Shown: positions 47,671 through 55,828 of the stretch, piece by piece
Layout: each line of letters begins with the position of its first letter
How positions within the stretch are numbered: the stretch's first letter is position 1
Assembly: GCA_017993235.1 (NCBI GenBank)
Contig: JAGONC010000004.1
Location: 88,873-152,872, forward strand
Direction of reading: 5' to 3'
Source of the DNA: Lentimicrobiaceae bacterium
GTDB taxonomy: Bacteria; Bacteroidota; Bacteroidia; Bacteroidales; JAGONC01
Length of the DNA: 64,000 nucleotides
Position numbers and translations under genes: made by a program
The notes under the pieces: model-generated
Database searches by the model: none
What the model was told of the DNA's origin: nothing
The model's input: the letters and a program-made list of their open reading frames with translations, nothing else

Positions 47671-48582
47671 TTAATCTTCAATTCCTCTCTCCTCTCTCCT
47701 TTCTCCTTTCTCCTCTCTCTTATATTTCCATCTCCTGTGCGACCATAGCCAGTTATAAGGATTTTTTCGTATTGTTTCTTCCAGCAGGTGTACATATCGC
47801 TCTGTGATTTCGAAGGGTTCATTTTCTCCTGGTGCATCCGTAATTTTTGTTACATTCACCTCATAATGTCCCCGCCGTATCCGTTGCGCATCCATAAAGA
47901 CTACCGCCATGTTCAGGCTGATGGCCATTTTCTCCAGCCCCAGGAAGAAGGCTGTTTCCTGGTTAAGAAACTGTGTCCAGTAGTTGATCTCATCCCTGTG
48001 TGGAGTCTGATCGGACGCGAGAACCGTAAATGTCATTTCATTGCGGCATTTTAGCAGTACACGGAAAATTTGTTTGAACGGGATGATGTTGGAATGGACC
48101 AGCAAACGGCTTCTGATTTTATGGTAGTATCTGTCGAAAAATTTGTCGGACAAAGGCTTATAGACTGCAAATCCCTTGACCGGATGGAAACGCTGAAGAC
48201 CGATCGGCATCCACTCCCAATTTCCTATATGGCCGATACCTACCAGGATGCTCTGCCCTGAAGCGTGAAGATCATTGATGACAGACAAATTGTTGAAATG
48301 CAATCGGCTGACCAGTTGATCACCACTCATGGAACGCAGCTTAATTATCTCAAGGATGACATCGGCAAGGTGACGGTAAAAGTTGCGGGCGATTTTCCTG
48401 ATCTCCTGATCTGATTTCTCCGGAAACGAATTCCTGAGGTTGGTGTAAACAACCCGCTTCCGGTATCGAATCACATAATATAATTTCAGGTAAAGAATAT
48501 CTGAAAGCGCGTAAAGCAAGGGGAAAGGGAGGTATGAGATCAGCCTGGCAATTATTCTGAATAGAAAATAAACGATGGTCAT
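47671..48582 (-). CDS. LpxL/HtrB-type lysophospholipid acyltransferase
   Basis: A 303-residue protein with one N-terminal membrane segment (about residues 5-30). The acyltransferase catalytic motif H-X4-D/E appears as GHIGNWEW. It probably adds a secondary acyl chain to lipid A or a related glycolipid on the inner membrane. The last 15 residues (REEKGERREERGIED) are encoded by the CT-rich tandem repeat at 47682-47722, so the true end may vary. A TATTTTTG box (minus, 48608-48615) lies 25 bp upstream. Confidence 0.85.
   Translation of the reverse strand: MTIVYFLFRIIARLISYLPFPLLYALSDILYLKLYYVIRYRKRVVYTNLRNSFPEKSDQEIRKIARNFYRHLADVILEIIKLRSMSGDQLVSRLHFNNLSVINDLHASGQSILVGIGHIGNWEWMPIGLQRFHPVKGFAVYKPLSDKFFDRYYHKIRSRLLVHSNIIPFKQIFRVLLKCRNEMTFTVLASDQTPHRDEINYWTQFLNQETAFFLGLEKMAISLNMAVVFMDAQRIRRGHYEVNVTKITDAPGENEPFEITERYVHLLEETIRKNPYNWLWSHRRWKYKREEKGERREERGIED
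47682..47722. repeat. CT-rich simple repeat in a gene end
   Basis: Units of TCTCCTC/TCTCCTT in about 7-bp register. The repeat encodes the terminal residues of the LpxL-like protein. Slippage here would alter the C-terminus or stop codon. Confidence 0.75.
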
Positions 48583-48645
48583 ACCTTGGTTGTAAGGTTT
48601 CGCAGGTCAAAAATACGCGTAAAAAGGATAGGTCAGGCAGGTTGA

Positions 48646-50115
48646 TCAGCGCGGGTTATCAAAATAATCATCTATTTTGCTGCCCCAGTGATTTTCCATC
48701 TGGTCCTGATCGAGTCCATGGGGAGCATTGCCACGTTCGTGGATCAGGAACTGCCATTGATAATTTGCCAGTTCACCGATAGCATCCGAATGGATCAATT
48801 CGAAATCATTGGTTGAAATTTCCCGGGAATAGAAAACGAACTTTTTATTACGCTGGTTCTTAAGCTGGTAATAGTGCCAGATTTCATAAGGGTAGGCATT
48901 GGGTTCATAATAGCTTTCCGAGATTGCATTCGGGGCGCCATATTGCAAATATACCCGGCCCCGGTCCGTCTCGTATCCTTTCTTGGTTTTGGTCTTAAAG
49001 GAAGCATCAGCCTTGTCCGCCTCTTCCTTGTATTTTTTCCAGGCAAGTTCCGGATTATAGGTATCCCTTGTCGTCCAGAAGTTCAAAAAGTATTTCTGCA
49101 GTGTTTCAAGGTCAGCCGTTTTTACCAGGCTATGAGCAAAATTTTTCTCAATCTGTGTGGATATGGGTGAAAGCATCCGGATATACTCTGCTACTGTATC
49201 CCGCTTTGTGATCTTCATGACAAAAGAATTCTCCAGTTCCACATCCGCGATATCTGCAACATCGATCTTCATATTGGGATTGCTTCGCTGGATGAACAGT
49301 TCGTTGGAAGCCATCAGTTCGTTTTGTTTATTCCTGATTTCGATCACAAGATTATAGTTGCCCGTAGGCAGGTGGGAAATGTCAAAATCATTGAACAGGA
49401 CATTGACGGATTTGGTATCTTCCCTTTTAAATCCCACAAATTCAGCGATGGAATTCTCCGTTTCGAACGATTCAAGATAATAGGTGATCAGGAATTTCTC
49501 ATTCGGTCCCAGTACTTTTTCGGTATTATAGACTTCAGCATAAAACGTAAGGCGATTGATCGTTTCAGGAAAATAATTATTCACATAGGGAACCAGGTCA
49601 TAGCCGCTTTTCGACAGAACAGTGGTGCTGGTGGAAGCGCTGAACGATTCGACGAGTTCGATCCCCGAAATGCTGACGGTATCCGTAGGATAATTGATGA
49701 TGATCGGACGGGAGATGACAACGGGAAGCATTTCCTTGTTCTTGTCGGCGATCATCATTTCAAAATCGTAGGCACCGTCGGGAAGGGCAAACCGTTGCTG
49801 GTCGATAAAATTGAACCGGGATTGTAATGTATCCGTGATTTCCGGGCTGAGCAGGTCATATTTTTTAAATTCCACAACCTGATCAAGCTGTTTGAACATT
49901 ATTGTAATGTTCACAGCGCCTTGGTATTTGCCATTCTCAAGCGGTAAAAAGCGTATGCTCTGGGCTGCCACAGAAAGGTAAGTTTCCAGAAAAGGTCCGC
50001 TTTCAGGTGAGTAAAACGAATTGTAAAAAAAGTACCCTTTGATATTTTGGCTGTTAGCGGATGATCCAAGTATGACCAGCAGGTTCAGAACAAAGACTCG
50101 TATGATGGTTTTCAT
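48646..50115 (-). CDS. GWxTD-domain exported protein
   Basis: About 489 residues from ATG 50115 (MKTIIRVFVLNLLVILGSSANSQ, signal peptide). The frame extends to 50178 but the promoter at 50148-50178 lies inside it, ruling it out. The last 140 residues match the GWxTD family (FLNFWTTRDTYNP, TDRGRVYLQYGAPN, EIWHYY), with WTT in place of the canonical WTTD-type motif. This family is widespread in Bacteroidota, Acidobacteria and relatives, with no settled function. Confidence 0.88.
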   Translation of the reverse strand: MKTIIRVFVLNLLVILGSSANSQNIKGYFFYNSFYSPESGPFLETYLSVAAQSIRFLPLENGKYQGAVNITIMFKQLDQVVEFKKYDLLSPEITDTLQSRFNFIDQQRFALPDGAYDFEMMIADKNKEMLPVVISRPIIINYPTDTVSISGIELVESFSASTSTTVLSKSGYDLVPYVNNYFPETINRLTFYAEVYNTEKVLGPNEKFLITYYLESFETENSIAEFVGFKREDTKSVNVLFNDFDISHLPTGNYNLVIEIRNKQNELMASNELFIQRSNPNMKIDVADIADVELENSFVMKITKRDTVAEYIRMLSPISTQIEKNFAHSLVKTADLETLQKYFLNFWTTRDTYNPELAWKKYKEEADKADASFKTKTKKGYETDRGRVYLQYGAPNAISESYYEPNAYPYEIWHYYQLKNQRNKKFVFYSREISTNDFELIHSDAIGELANYQWQFLIHERGNAPHGLDQDQMENHWGSKIDDYFDNPR

Positions 50116-50147
50116 ATTAGAGGATTTGATGCGTATAGTAAGTTGTA

Positions 50148-50178
50148 CAAAATTAGTCAAAAAATCAGCAATAGTCAA
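50148..50178 (-). promoter_or_regulatory. Promoter of the GWxTD gene
   Basis: On the minus strand, TTG (50178-50176), 20 bp, TAATTTTG (50155-50148). Transcription would start near 50144, 29 bp ahead of ATG 50115. This fixes that start codon. Confidence 0.65.
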
Positions 50179-50258
50179 TCATCTTTCCGTTAAAAGTTCG
50201 TCCTTTCCAGTTTAAGGTTAATTTAGCCCTGCATCGCATCGCCATGTCGGTAAGTTCG

Positions 50259-50266
50259 TATCTTTG
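50259..50266 (+). promoter_or_regulatory. -7 box of the tRNA-Ser(UGA) gene
   Basis: TATCTTTG ends 4 bp before the first tRNA base. The usual spacing would place transcription start at or within a base of the mature 5' end. Confidence 0.45.
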
Positions 50267-50270
50267 CACC

Positions 50271-50357
50271 GGAGAAATGGCAGAGTGGTCTAATGCGGCG
50301 GTCTTGAAAACCGTTGTCCTGGCGACGGGACCGGGGGTTCGAATCCCTCTTTCTCCG
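50271..50357 (+). tRNA. tRNA-Ser (anticodon UGA)
   Basis: The acceptor stem GGAGAAA (50271-50277) pairs with TTTCTCC (50350-50356), with discriminator G (50357). It has a D arm with GCAGAGTGG, anticodon loop CTTGAAA with anticodon UGA, a long variable arm and TTCGAAT in the T loop. No encoded CCA. It decodes UCN codons (UCA and wobble). Confidence 0.97.
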
Positions 50358-50447
50358 CGAGATAGGTGTGAATGGCTAAAATTATAACGGCAATTTATCC
50401 ATTTTTGTGTGGGTGTGAGTGTGGAAGTTAGAAATCCTTAAATATTT

Positions 50448-50455
50448 TATCTTTG
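50448..50455 (+). promoter_or_regulatory. -7 box for the substrate-binding lipoprotein
   Basis: TATCTTTG fits TAnnTTTG; no TTG at the ideal spacing. It lies inside the frame that opens at GTG 50419, so that extension is unlikely to be translated. Confidence 0.4.
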
Positions 50456-50508
50456 GAAAACAATCTATCCAGGATGAAAATCAGAATCATTGTTTATTGT
50501 CATTGGAA

Positions 50509-51744
50509 ATGATACCGAAAAATAAGATAGTAGGGTTGATTCTAATCATATTGACTGTTTTCATGATCTCCTGCCAGAAAAATGAGGAAGATCCCGGTCA
50601 AGTGATTAGGATCGGTGTGCTTCTGCCTCTCACAGGTACAGGGGCTTCGGTAGGTGAAAGCTCCAATGCAGCCATTGAAATTGCGGTTCAGGATATCTCT
50701 CAGTATCTGAAAGAAGTGAATCCGGATTTTCAAGTTCAGCTGACCATTGAAGATACACAGTCAGATCCGGTGGCTGCCATTGACAAATTTACTGCTCTCA
50801 CAGACAAAGGGATAGGCTGCATCATTGGTCCGTACATCAGCTCTGAGGTGGATGCTATAAAATCCTTTGCTGATGAGGATGGGATCCTGATCGTGAGCCC
50901 TGCCAGTGTGGCAACATCCCTTTCCGTTCCCGGGGATAATATTTTCCGGCTGGTACCGGATATGACAGGACAGAGTGAAGCAATGGCGGCACTGCTAAGC
51001 GATGACCACATTGAGGTCCTTGTACCGGTTGTCCGTGACGATCTATGGGGGCATGAATTGCTTGAGTCTACCACACAACAATTCCTTCAGAGCAGGAAAG
51101 AAGTTATCGAAGCAATCATCTATCCTCCCACAACAACTGATTTTACAGAGGTTGTGGGGTCGTTATCAAATAAGGTCAATGATGCGTTGAATAAGTATAC
51201 TGCGGAAGAGATAGGGATTTATCTTCTTTGCTATGATGAAGGTACTGTGATCATGAACCTTGCGTCCTATGAAAATAAGTTTACCGGCGTTCGCTGGTAC
51301 GGCAATACAGCCTATGCCGAAAATAAAACGTTACCTGGAGATCCAGTGGCTGCTGCATTTGCTATGACGACCTCTCTGGCCTGCCCGGTTTTTGGTTACG
51401 ATCCTACTGCGCGGTCCAAATGGGAGCCATTATTAACAGAACTTCAAAATGAGCTTGGAAGAAAGCCCGAAATTTATGCCTTTACTACGTATGATGCTTT
51501 GTGGTTGATGACACTGACCTGGCAGTCTGCAGGCGGGAATGCTGATATCGCTTCCCTTAAAAAGGCATTTAAAGCCCAATCGGATCATTATTTTGGTGCC
51601 ACCGGCTGGACATCACTCAACGAAGCAGGAGACCGCGCAGTGTCTATTTACGACTTCTGGGGAATCAGATGGATTACGAACGACTTTGTTTGGACGGTTG
51701 TCGCACGGTATAATAACGCAACCAAGGAACTCGACAGGTACTAG
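50509..51744 (+). CDS. Branched-chain amino acid-type substrate-binding lipoprotein
   Basis: About 411 residues from ATG 50509 (MIPKNKIVGL). The lipobox reads FMISC. The mature protein has the type I periplasmic binding protein fold: IRIGVLLPLTGTGASVG, GCIIGPYISSE and LIVSPASVA are signature blocks of the LivJ/AmiC/Peripla_BP_6 family. No permease or ATPase genes follow, so it may act as a sensor or serve a distant transporter. An upstream GTG start at 50419 exists but overlaps the promoter. Confidence 0.85.
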   Translation: MIPKNKIVGLILIILTVFMISCQKNEEDPGQVIRIGVLLPLTGTGASVGESSNAAIEIAVQDISQYLKEVNPDFQVQLTIEDTQSDPVAAIDKFTALTDKGIGCIIGPYISSEVDAIKSFADEDGILIVSPASVATSLSVPGDNIFRLVPDMTGQSEAMAALLSDDHIEVLVPVVRDDLWGHELLESTTQQFLQSRKEVIEAIIYPPTTTDFTEVVGSLSNKVNDALNKYTAEEIGIYLLCYDEGTVIMNLASYENKFTGVRWYGNTAYAENKTLPGDPVAAAFAMTTSLACPVFGYDPTARSKWEPLLTELQNELGRKPEIYAFTTYDALWLMTLTWQSAGGNADIASLKKAFKAQSDHYFGATGWTSLNEAGDRAVSIYDFWGIRWITNDFVWTVVARYNNATKELDRY

Positions 51745-51821
51745 AAAAAACCACTGCGATCAGCAAACTGCAAACAGAAATCTTATTGGTGACGGTTTAT
51801 CATTTAGAAGAGATTAAGATA

Positions 51822-51911
51822 TCATGGTTTTTCTGTCAGTTTTGCCAGATAGTCGCCCCATGGTTCCTGATGGAGGATCTCGGTGAACCAAACGGAGCAC
51901 GTCCAGGGAAT
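51822..51911 (-). pseudogene. Possible gene remnant
   Basis: A 29-codon minus-strand stretch begins after an in-frame TAG and ends at TGA (51824-51822). It reads IPWTCSVWFTEILHQEPWG then DYLAKLTEKP. Upstream in the same frame, MINPKATLS precedes the TAG. The sequence looks protein-like but I recognise no family, so this is tentative. The rest of 51745-51975 holds nothing else visible. Confidence 0.3.
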
Positions 51912-51975
51912 CTAAGATAAAGTGGCCTTCGGATTGATCATTGAATGGACATGGCCTATGAATACCCTCAATCTA

Positions 51976-53157
51976 TCAATGAACGGTTTCCTTTAAGATA
52001 TACTCAATTGCCTGTTTTGTCGAAAGATATTCATCAATTTTACCGTAATTTCCATTCGAAGCATACACGATTGTCGTGCCATCATCCGGAAAATAGATCA
52101 TATTACAATAGTACCCAATTGCATCCCCACTGTGAAAGTAGGCGATCCCATAAGGTGTGTCCATCTTGAAAATTCCCAGTCCGTACCACATGTCAAAGAA
52201 CTCAGGATCGGGTTCTTTTGGCTTCTGCCAGGTCAGCATTTCTGCCAGCGAAGATGCGTTAAGCACCTCACCATTCATCAGTGATCTGAAAAAATGATTC
52301 AGATCTGCCGGATTGGAGATAAGCCCTCCATCAGCGGTGAAATAATCCCAGCCGCTGTAATACGTGCTTTCGAGAACCTGAAGATTGCTGTACAAATCAA
52401 TGTACCCCCTGACGATCCCCTCAGGTACCGGATCTTCGGCGGCAAAGCTGGTCAGCGTGAGACCCAGAGGAATGAACAGTTTTTCTTCAAAGACCCTGTA
52501 AAAAGGCTTACCCTCAACTTTAGATATCAACATGCCCAGCAGGATATAATTCGTATTGGAATACCGGACATCCTCGCCGGGCTTGAAGTAGGCTTTTTTA
52601 TGATAGGCATATTTCAACAGGTCTTCTGAGAACCATACCCTGATCAGATCATTCAATGAAGCCGTCTGAAACTGAAGATTCTGGATGTAATTATAAATCC
52701 CGCTGGAATGCTGCAACAACTGCCGGATGGTCGCCTGATCCGCATTTTCAATTTTATGGATTTCATCACCTTCCAAATAATCGGATATTTTGTCGTCCAG
52801 ATCCAATTTTCCTTCTTCCTGCAGAAGCAACACCGTGGCAGCAGTGAACATTTTCACGGTCGAACCTACCCTGGAAATGTTGCAGGGTTGCATATCAACA
52901 TCGTTGTAAAGATCTGCCTTACCACTGGCACCGGTCCACAATCCATCTTTAGGATGGTAGACTGACATCAAAATCCCCGGGACTCCGTTTGAGGTAAGTT
53001 CCAAAAGCAATGAACTATAACGGGAATTTCCGGGATTATGGACACTGCTGTCAGGATAAGGGAAGTCACATTCATAAAAAGGAGGATCGATGCTCTCACC
53101 CTTTTGACAGGCGTAAAACAGGATGAGCAGAGGTAACAGTTTCAGGATCTTATTCAT
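51976..53157 (-). CDS. Serine beta-lactamase-family hydrolase lipoprotein
   Basis: A 393-residue protein with a lipobox in ILFYACQ. The class C-like serine hydrolase motifs are present: SxxK in GSTVKMF, YxN in YSNTNY and an HSGD motif in the place of KTG. Family members include carboxypeptidases and esterases as well as beta-lactamases. It is probably an envelope peptidase or esterase. It overlaps the next upstream gene on the same strand by 8 bp. Confidence 0.87.
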   Translation of the reverse strand: MNKILKLLPLLILFYACQKGESIDPPFYECDFPYPDSSVHNPGNSRYSSLLLELTSNGVPGILMSVYHPKDGLWTGASGKADLYNDVDMQPCNISRVGSTVKMFTAATVLLLQEEGKLDLDDKISDYLEGDEIHKIENADQATIRQLLQHSSGIYNYIQNLQFQTASLNDLIRVWFSEDLLKYAYHKKAYFKPGEDVRYSNTNYILLGMLISKVEGKPFYRVFEEKLFIPLGLTLTSFAAEDPVPEGIVRGYIDLYSNLQVLESTYYSGWDYFTADGGLISNPADLNHFFRSLMNGEVLNASSLAEMLTWQKPKEPDPEFFDMWYGLGIFKMDTPYGIAYFHSGDAIGYYCNMIYFPDDGTTIVYASNGNYGKIDEYLSTKQAIEYILKETVH

Positions 53158-53752
53158 GGTTCTTTGTTTCAGTATGTAAGAACACTTTTACTCCTAAATG
53201 AAGGTTGATATGTGTCATTACCGGGATAAAACCCGGTGAGTACGGGTACTCAGCCCAGGCTTGATACCGTAAGAATACTTTCGGGCTGGCTTTACCTGAC
53301 TTTTTGAAATAATAACCCAGATCAAGTGATAAAGAAGGAAATAGGCGGGGATTGCCAAAGTCGGCTCTTCTGTCGTAATGCCCATCTCTGAAAGCAAACT
53401 CTTTCACCGTAGCAAATGTGTGCAAATAACCCAATCCCAGGAGACTTTCAAAGGCAAGTCCGGAGGTTAAACGGTATTCATACCCTAATTCTGATGAGAT
53501 TCCTATCCCCTGGCAGAGATAGCTATGGTAGAAATAAGAAAGGTTAGCTGTCTGAAACAGTCGGCCATGTTCTTTTACAATGTAGTTAAACTCTGTCCCG
53601 GCCTGAACACCCGGATGAATGGGGGTGGTAATGAATTTAGTAAAAGGAATGGCGGTCATTTCACTGAAAAGAGAAACACTTAACGGGATGGATTTCTGGC
53701 CGAATAACGCAAAAGGAACGAATACCGAAACCAGCAGAATTTTTTTGATCAT
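53150..53752 (-). CDS. Small exported beta-barrel protein
   Basis: A 200-residue protein with a signal peptide (MIKKILLVSVFVPFALFG). The mature part has barrel-like strands and ends in an HIN-HLGVKVFL segment. It resembles small outer-membrane barrels but I recognise no family. Its end overlaps the beta-lactamase-family gene by 8 bp, so the two are probably translated together. Confidence 0.6.
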   Translation of the reverse strand: MIKKILLVSVFVPFALFGQKSIPLSVSLFSEMTAIPFTKFITTPIHPGVQAGTEFNYIVKEHGRLFQTANLSYFYHSYLCQGIGISSELGYEYRLTSGLAFESLLGLGYLHTFATVKEFAFRDGHYDRRADFGNPRLFPSLSLDLGYYFKKSGKASPKVFLRYQAWAEYPYSPGFIPVMTHINLHLGVKVFLHTETKNHE

Positions 53753-53786
53753 TTCCTGACCAGTGTTTTAATTCAATTTTAATTTA

Positions 53787-54857
53787 TCATTCGACGCTCT
53801 TCCACCATTGTCTGAATTGCTGTTGTTCATCGTTTAAATTTACCATTTCTCCGATCATGGGCGTTACCAAAGGAATTTTGTACGATTTGTTCAGTTCCAT
53901 GATCTTAACCAGAGGCTCATCCCAAGGGTGTCTCCCCAGGGCAAACCGCGATGAATGAACCGGGAACAGCCTCCTGGCGTTCAAATCCATGGCTGCCTGA
54001 AGGACCTGTTCGGGTAATGTATGAATGTACCGCCAGGCCAGATTGTATTGTCCGTTTTCAATGATGACAAGGTCGAAAGGTCCGTGCTTATCGCCAATCT
54101 CTGCGAAGTGCGTGTCATAGCCGCCATCACCTCCCATAAAGATTTTCAGTGAAGGAGTCTTCAGTACGAACGACACCCAGAGCGTGTTATTCCTAGAAGA
54201 GCTTCTGCCCGAAAAATGCCTGGCCGGAGTGACATGTACCTTGAATCCATCCTCCAGTTCCACAGTATCGTACCAATCCCGTTCAATTATCTCCGATTTA
54301 TCGTAGCCCCAGAATTCCAGGTGTGAGCCAACGCCCAGTCCGCAAATGATCTTTCTGATTTTGGATTTTAACAGGCGTATCGTTTTATAATCCAGATGAT
54401 CGTAATGGTCGTGGGTGATGAAAAGATAATCAATCCGGGGAAGATCGCTGACCGAATATATGTCAGTCCCCCTGAACGATCTGATCATCCCCGGAATGGG
54501 CGATGCATGGCCGCTGAGGACCGGATCGACCAGAATCCGTTTTCCATTGATCTGCATAAAGTAAGACGAATGCCCAAACCAGACCAGTACATTGCTATCA
54601 GCCGATATATTAAGCAAGTCGGTCTTTACTGAAGGCAGGATGCCTGAAGGCTTGCGTCCTGGAACTTTTGTAAGAATAAGCCGGGAAAATAGACGGAGTT
54701 TACAGGATTCAACTACGATTTGAGGAGTTGGGCTCAGGTTCACAAATCTTCTGTTTTTATAGTGGGGGGATTTCTTTAATAGCTCCAGTCTATCACCTGA
54801 TGGGGCTTTCCCAAATCTTTCGAACATGTTTAAAAGCATGGCCAGAGGATCTTGCAA
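53787..54857 (-). CDS. MBL-fold hydrolase (NAPE-PLD/UlaG-like)
   Basis: A 356-residue metallo-beta-lactamase-fold protein with metal motif THDHYDHLD and later H-bearing segments (TPARHFSG, FPVHSSRF). The layout resembles the NAPE-PLD/UlaG subgroup, whose members cleave phosphodiesters or lactones. Substrate unknown. It lies 34 bp upstream of the small barrel gene, same strand. Confidence 0.82.
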   Translation of the reverse strand: MQDPLAMLLNMFERFGKAPSGDRLELLKKSPHYKNRRFVNLSPTPQIVVESCKLRLFSRLILTKVPGRKPSGILPSVKTDLLNISADSNVLVWFGHSSYFMQINGKRILVDPVLSGHASPIPGMIRSFRGTDIYSVSDLPRIDYLFITHDHYDHLDYKTIRLLKSKIRKIICGLGVGSHLEFWGYDKSEIIERDWYDTVELEDGFKVHVTPARHFSGRSSSRNNTLWVSFVLKTPSLKIFMGGDGGYDTHFAEIGDKHGPFDLVIIENGQYNLAWRYIHTLPEQVLQAAMDLNARRLFPVHSSRFALGRHPWDEPLVKIMELNKSYKIPLVTPMIGEMVNLNDEQQQFRQWWKSVE

Positions 54858-54875
54858 TGTCGTTCTTCATTCTTT

Positions 54876-55139
54876 TCAGCGGAGATCATATTCAAAGATC
54901 GTTGTCTTTACGATTCGGATTACTTCACCGGGAGAATTTAAATGGTAACACGGAGTGTACGTTTCAATCATTGGACCACAGGCCAGAAAAACCTGGTACT
55001 TCACCACTTCGTCGGACGGCTCATCAATGAACCTGGGCTCGTCATCCTTTTTGCAGGAAACTATCATAGCAATGAATCCCAGCAGAAGAGTCAGATATCT
55101 AATATAAAAAATGCAGGTTATCGATAAAAGGAATTTCAT
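54876..55139 (-). CDS. Small putative lipoprotein
   Basis: An 87-residue frame with a hydrophobic N-terminus and a lipobox-like IVSCKKD (Cys near residue 29). The remainder is polar with no repeats or motifs. It is separated by 18 bp from the MBL gene. An antisense frame (54942-55127) is less likely. Real but unassigned. Confidence 0.45.
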   Translation of the reverse strand: MKFLLSITCIFYIRYLTLLLGFIAMIVSCKKDDEPRFIDEPSDEVVKYQVFLACGPMIETYTPCYHLNSPGEVIRIVKTTIFEYDLR

Positions 55140-55236
55140 ATGAGATTGAGTTTGAAAGCAACAGGCTAATTTATAAATTATCCTTGAAAGAGAATACCAT
55201 AATTTATGACCATTCCCTGGTTTCTGTTAAAAATGC

Positions 55237-55244
55237 TAACTTTG
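55237..55244 (+). promoter_or_regulatory. Candidate -7 box for the redox/radical SAM operon
   Basis: TAACTTTG fits TAnnTTTG; no TTG at 19-20 bp. The first gene starts at 55354, giving a leader of about 105 bp. Confidence 0.4.
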
Positions 55245-55353
55245 CCCTGGATATGTGCCGGAGTGCATATCGCTGAATATTTAGACTCGTGGTGGATTCA
55301 AGATCGCGATATACGATGAAGAGATCCTGGATCCAGATAAAATTAAATTGCTT

Positions 55354-55797
55354 ATGAAGGACTATGTCAGGGACTCCCTTGAACGGTTCGAATCCGGCCA
55401 TAACTGCGCTCAGGCAGTGGTTGCAGTCTTCAGCGACGAACTGGGACTTCGCTCGGAAACAGCGCTAAAGGTAGCAAAAGCTTTTGGAGGTGGTATGGCC
55501 GGATATGGCAAAACCTGTGGTGCCCTGACGGGCGCTATGATGGTCATCGGATTGAGATGGGGTTCAGCTTCAGCCTCTGATGGGGAAGCAAACGATAGGG
55601 TAGAGAAAAAAACGCATCAGCTGGTCGAAGAATTTGAAAAAAAATATGGTACCAGCAACTGCAATGAACTGTTGGGACTTGAAGCAGGCAATTTGTCGGG
55701 AACGGATGTGTTGTTGAGGGGATCCCGGATATGCCAGTCCTGCCATGGATTTATTGAAACTGTTGTGGCTTTTCTCGAGGAAGAAATCGAATCATAA
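55354..55797 (+). CDS. C_GCAxxG_C_C family protein (DVU_1555-like)
   Basis: About 147 residues from ATG 55354; a TTG at 55348 is the alternative. Residues show the family pattern: C18 in HNCAQAV, CGALTG near residue 55, and later cysteines in SNCNEL and RICQSCHG. The family binds iron-sulfur or acts as a redox protein by prediction, often linked to radical SAM genes. The same frame stays open upstream to 55285 without ATG. It is the first gene of the operon; the next gene follows after 31 bp. Confidence 0.85.
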   Translation: MKDYVRDSLERFESGHNCAQAVVAVFSDELGLRSETALKVAKAFGGGMAGYGKTCGALTGAMMVIGLRWGSASASDGEANDRVEKKTHQLVEEFEKKYGTSNCNELLGLEAGNLSGTDVLLRGSRICQSCHGFIETVVAFLEEEIES

Positions 55798-55814
55798 AAC
55801 AACATAATTAAAAT

Positions 55815-55820
55815 AAGGAG
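55815..55820 (+). promoter_or_regulatory. Strong Shine-Dalgarno before the aldehyde oxidoreductase gene
   Basis: AAGGAG lies 8 bp ahead of ATG 55829. Such sites are uncommon in this window. Confidence 0.6.
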
Positions 55821-55828
55821 ACAGGCTT

